NCBI GenBank assembly: GCA_947623455.1
Contig: OX392536.1
Location: 32,741,465-32,805,464, forward strand
Source: Mimachlamys varia
Lineage: Eukaryota > Mollusca > Bivalvia > Pectinida > Pectinidae
Direction: 5' to 3'
DNA: 64,000 nucleotides
This document shows, in pieces, positions 60,631-64,000 of this stretch. The notes under the pieces are model-generated. The model searched no databases, was not told the origin of the DNA, and saw nothing but the letters and a program-made list of their open reading frames with translations. The translations under genes were made by a program, and so were the position numbers. The first letter of the stretch is position 1; each line of letters begins with the position of its first letter.

Positions 60631-61574
60631 GGACATTTCGGGAAATTCAGAAATGTGTTTTAATATACAATGCACTTGTTACAGTTACAGAGAAATGGAA
60701 AACAACTGATGACTCTCTGGATTTGTGCAGATGTTGAATTTTGTATCAATATAACTTGAATATAAAAAATATTGATCCTATCAGTAAACGCTTAGTTTGA
60801 TACACTGCCCGCTAAAATGTGCAGCTTTATAAATTCGGAGTTGCTCTAGAATCTGTTTAAGTGACTCAACATACATACATATACATATACTATATTCCTT
60901 CAAGGTTTGTAATCAAAATATAATCTGGGTATTTTCAATATTCAGCTTAATATTAATGAATGTAATGGAAATCGAGATCAAGACGATACAATTTGTTTTT
61001 ATCACGTATTTATGAAGTTTTGTATTATCTCTAAAACATAATGCATGAAGGATGTGTATACACCTTAATTAACCGCCATTTACCCCACCGTATCTAACAT
61101 AAACACATTGTGAGCTTGTGACTATTGGACTACCGGAAAACAGTAGCTGAGAAAGGTAAAATTTATGACTCAAGACACAAACAGTTCATTTCTATACCCG
61201 GTGTGAAACCTTGGAGTTTAAATATTTGCTATCATAACGAGCCGTTGATCGCGTACTTATGCATTAGTATGTACTCAATACTGATATCAGGATTATGATC
61301 GTTTGTACTTCAAAATGCAATACACATCCCGGATACTTTGATATTTTCACATTTCCCAAAGTTAATGAAATCTAAATCTATAATAACACATGCTATTAAA
61401 TAAATAACTGTCATTCTACAGTCATTATAACAAAGTACAAGGAATATCATAGATTTAGCTAGGACGTTTGTATTACGGAGTTTTATGACTTGTATACATG
61501 TTTCGACTGACTGTCAACGGAAGCACAAATTAGTCAAATGCCAATCCTAAAGGACCAATATTGATTGTCATTCT

Positions 61575-61800
61575 GACCTTATTAAGGAATATTCTGTATC
61601 CTTACATAATATGAAGATGGATGTTTTTGCATAATGCTCATTGGGAGGACGCAACTTGTTATGTTGAAAATAATACCTCAGTTCTCATTTTTAGGACGTG
61701 ATATACACAACAAAGTTACCTACATGTAGATTTACAGGGCGGGTTTCGTCGATGAAGAAGAGAACGCTTATTCTTCCAGAATCACTGGTATTTTTCTATT
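61575..61800 (+). mobile_element. Retroelement family R, degenerate plus tail fragment
   Basis: TAATATGAAGATGGATGTTT, GTTCTCATTTTTAGGAC, ATTTACAGGGCGGGTTTCG, TCGATGAAGAAGAGAACGC. It is truncated before the usual 3' end. Confidence 0.6.
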
Positions 61801-62877
61801 AAACCGTTCCATTAGTTTAATTCTTAATGTAAATATGCGCCTGAAAAATTTGTCAAAAATGGCCAGTTGGAAAATGAACATTTCTATGTATTTTTGAACA
61901 CACGAAGGGCAAAACATCACCCAATTGATGTTATATTGATCATTCCAATCGTCAATGTGTCGCCATCATACATACATCAAATATCATGCATAAAATGGAA
62001 AATACACATTTTTATTTTACATCTTAGTCTTACTGGAACATTATTTTTTTATCCGGAAATGGTGAATAATACCACAGAAAAGTTATGGGATATTTAATCC
62101 AATCAATATTAGTAAAAAACTACTTTTTTGGAAAGCGTTGAATCCGAAAGAAGTTAACAAATTGAGAATTTTACCTGATATTGATTTTCTGGGTTAACAG
62201 AATAATTTTACATCCAAAAATAAACGAAAATCATTAGTAAATAAACATACATCCCAATTCAAAATTTGAAAGACAATGAATGAAAGTGTTTTACTATTGA
62301 TCAAAGCAGCATATGTCAATTTGGTATCTTTGACCGATAAAAGAAAGGAAAAAAAATCAACGACTTAACGTTTTGCTTGCATTTTCTGCCATGGCATGAA
62401 CCCCCTTTTCTGAACATCAGAAAGTTGGCTTTTAACAAGGACATATCCTTAAGAAGAAATCAATGTACTCTTACACGAAAACAATTATGAAATGATCGTT
62501 AAGTAGCCTGTGTCGAGTAAGAGATACTTACATGTAAACAACTTAAGATGATAACCATATCTTATATCGAATAATTTCGTCAAAATAAGATTTCTGAATC
62601 TGAAACAGAAATCAAACATTGATAGGATGCTAAAGATGTATAATTCATTATTTAAATATGTTTTAGAGTAGCCAGTTACAACTGAATCGCGAAAGGAATG
62701 ACTGAATATTTGAGAAATTAAACACACGATGTCTCTTTGGTTCAGTTTGTTTGATGACGGGCTCATCATTTTGTTACTTTTCTTACTAAACTTTTTGAGA
62801 ACCGATTATGAACTTAAAACGAACGGACTCGTGGGCTAATGTTTTGTTACCATCAATGGGATTGCGCAAATATATGT

Positions 62878-63056
62878 AATTGGTTTATTTTATTTTACTT
62901 CCTATTAACAGCTAGGGTCTTTTAAGTACGCTACTGGTTTTGGTGGCGGAGAAAAACCACCGACTTACGGTCAGTAGTACCTGGCAACTACCCCACGTAG
63001 GTTCTATCTGTAGAATGTCGGGGCACTTTAACCACTCGGCCACCGCGGCCCCCAAC
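62878..63056 (-). repeat. tRNA(Ser)-like SINE with internal deletion
   Basis: The head on minus reads GCCGCGGTGGCCGAGTGG, with GTGGCCGAGTGGTTAAAG as A box (63,026-63,043). The expected B box is missing: sequence jumps from ATTCTACAGATAG to AACCTACGTGGGG. The tail reads CTAGCTGTTAATAGGAAGTA then AAATAAACC. It resembles the conserved bivalve SINEs with a tRNA-Ser head. Without a B box this copy should not be transcribed from its own promoter. Confidence 0.65.
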
Positions 63057-63284
63057 TATATGTAAAGAACCTTTGTGATTCAACAGGTAATATTTGAGTG
63101 TGATCATGTCGAAAGGAGAGAGACAACTTCTAGTTAAGATGACAAGTTGATGAACAGGGGATTGGCACATGAATTTGCTATACGTTTAAGAAACGTTAAG
63201 TCAAACAACCAGTTCGTCATCCTTTAATGAGACAAAACCTGTCGGACATGTGAATGCTAAGGACATTCCGGGTCAGGCTAGTTA

Positions 63285-63395
63285 AAAAATATCAGAGAAT
63301 ACCGAAGCGTCAACAAAACCATAATCAGAACTCAAAATCGATTAAACTAGGAACAAAATATGAACAGATGGAAATTCTACATGGAGACACATCAT
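63285..63395 (-). mobile_element. Retroelement family R, minus 3' end fragment
   Basis: ATATCAGAGAATACCGAAGC, GTCAACAAAACCATAATCAG, ACTCAAAATCGATTAAAC. It breaks off after ACATGGAGACACATC. Confidence 0.65.
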
Positions 63396-63659
63396 CAAAC
63401 CTCTTATTGTTCTCACAGTTTACAAAGCCTCCCGCGTTAGCTATTAACATGTGATAAATAAATTCGAGTCCAGAAGAAAAATTGTAAGTAATACAGTTGT
63501 ATTTGTTTGGGTACCCAAAACAACTATTGCGTTTCAAACGTTAATGAATCCACAGACTTATTAATATCATATATTTACAGTCTACACTGACATTCACTCG
63601 ATAACGATTGCTCAACAGATTACAATTATCACCTCATAACTGTAGTCAAACACGTGCCA

Positions 63660-63775
63660 TATAATATGACGTCGACAACAACAACAATACATGTGGGCGG
63701 AGCTATGCAAATCCTACAGTTTGAAACACAATTGTGTGACGTCACGAATAATAAACGTGGGCGGAGCTTGCCAAT
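63660..63775 (+). promoter_or_regulatory. Duplicated CRE/GC-box module, promoter-like
   Basis: Module 1: TGACGTCG (63,667), GTGGGCGGAGCT (63,693-63,704) and octamer ATGCAAAT (63,705-63,712). Module 2, 64-70 bp on: perfect CRE TGACGTCA (63,737-63,744), GTGGGCGGAGCT (63,757-63,768) and CCAAT (63,771). The two modules look like a tandem duplication. It lies about 200 bp before a candidate first coding exon, so a plus-strand promoter is plausible. Confidence 0.45.
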
Positions 63776-63927
63776 TTCATGCTATTACATTTATTGAACC
63801 ATTCCCAAGTTTATTAGTTTTTAAATGAAATCTGCGTTCGAAGATTTGACTATAATGAACCAAATAGATACGAACATTTCACAGAAAGATACTGTAAATA
63901 AAAGGATAAACATTCTATTTTGTTTAG

Positions 63928-63958
63928 GTTATCGGGGGATAACTACAATGGAAAACGG
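63928..63958 (+). CDS. Candidate start exon of a gene running off the right edge
   Basis: After a good acceptor (CTATTTTGTTTAG|) come 28 bases including ATG at 63,948 in strong context (ACAATGG), encoding Met-Glu-Asn plus two bases, then a consensus donor CGG|GTAAGTT. A promoter-like module lies 200 bp upstream. Only three codons are visible, so the product cannot be identified. The donor overlaps the left arm of a hairpin repeat, which lowers confidence. Confidence 0.3.
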
Positions 63959-63963
63959 GTAAG

Positions 63964-63996
63964 TTATACATAACCGGCTTCGCCGTTTATGTATAA
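63964..63996. repeat. Hairpin at the right edge
   Basis: TTATACATAACCGG and CCGTTTATGTATAA form a 14-bp stem with one mismatch around a 5-base CTTCG loop. It may be the end or core of a palindromic element. Confidence 0.7.
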
Positions 63997-64000
63997 TTCA

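Larger units (their letters stand above)
58380..61574. other. AT-rich intergenic DNA
   Basis: Apart from the two-copy duplication at 59.34 kb and a retroelement fragment at 60.54 kb, I see nothing recognisable. Confidence 0.5.

Noticed and set aside
1..64000. CRISPR arrays, operons, prophage or other prokaryotic systems
   Set aside because: The window is plainly eukaryotic. The tandem arrays have no spacer structure, and no bacterial gene organisation is seen.

Overview
This is an AT-rich piece of animal nuclear genome. Its genes are split by phased introns and it is full of dispersed repeats. Nothing in it looks bacterial or viral. Four things suggest a lophotrochozoan, most likely a bivalve mollusc: a Nkx2-5/tinman (NK4) homeobox gene, a fast-evolving C-type-lectin/PAN gene, tRNA-derived SINEs of the type common in molluscs, and a very numerous degraded retroelement family. 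The species cannot be named from the sequence.

Layout. (1) From 1 to about 10.06 kb, on the minus strand, lies the 5' part of a secreted or membrane-anchored lectin-like gene. It has a TATA box, a signal/anchor exon, and two rounds of [C-type lectin domain in two exons + one PAN/apple-like exon], with a Thr/Asn-rich exon between the rounds. All splice phases agree. The gene runs off the left edge. (2) From about 10.1 to 33.2 kb is a repeat-rich stretch with no convincing gene. It holds many copies of one retroelement family (reverse-transcriptase remnants plus a conserved 3' tail), SINEs, foldback elements, tandem arrays and a CT microsatellite. (3) From 37.05 to 49.23 kb, on the minus strand, is a complete two-exon Nkx2-5-type gene encoding 379 residues, with a 10.4-kb intron. 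This gene and its flanks, about 33.2 to 53.6 kb, hold no recognised dispersed repeat, only local tandem repeats. (4) From 53.7 to 63.6 kb is intergenic DNA where the repeats return. (5) At the far right edge, promoter-like motifs and a short ATG-containing segment with a strong donor may be the start of a further plus-strand gene.

The two supported genes are unrelated in function: a diversified lectin-type recognition protein and a developmental transcription factor. The points most worth following up are the repeat-free zone around the homeobox gene, two nested self-insertions of the retroelement with short target duplications, and the structured 3' tail shared by its copies.
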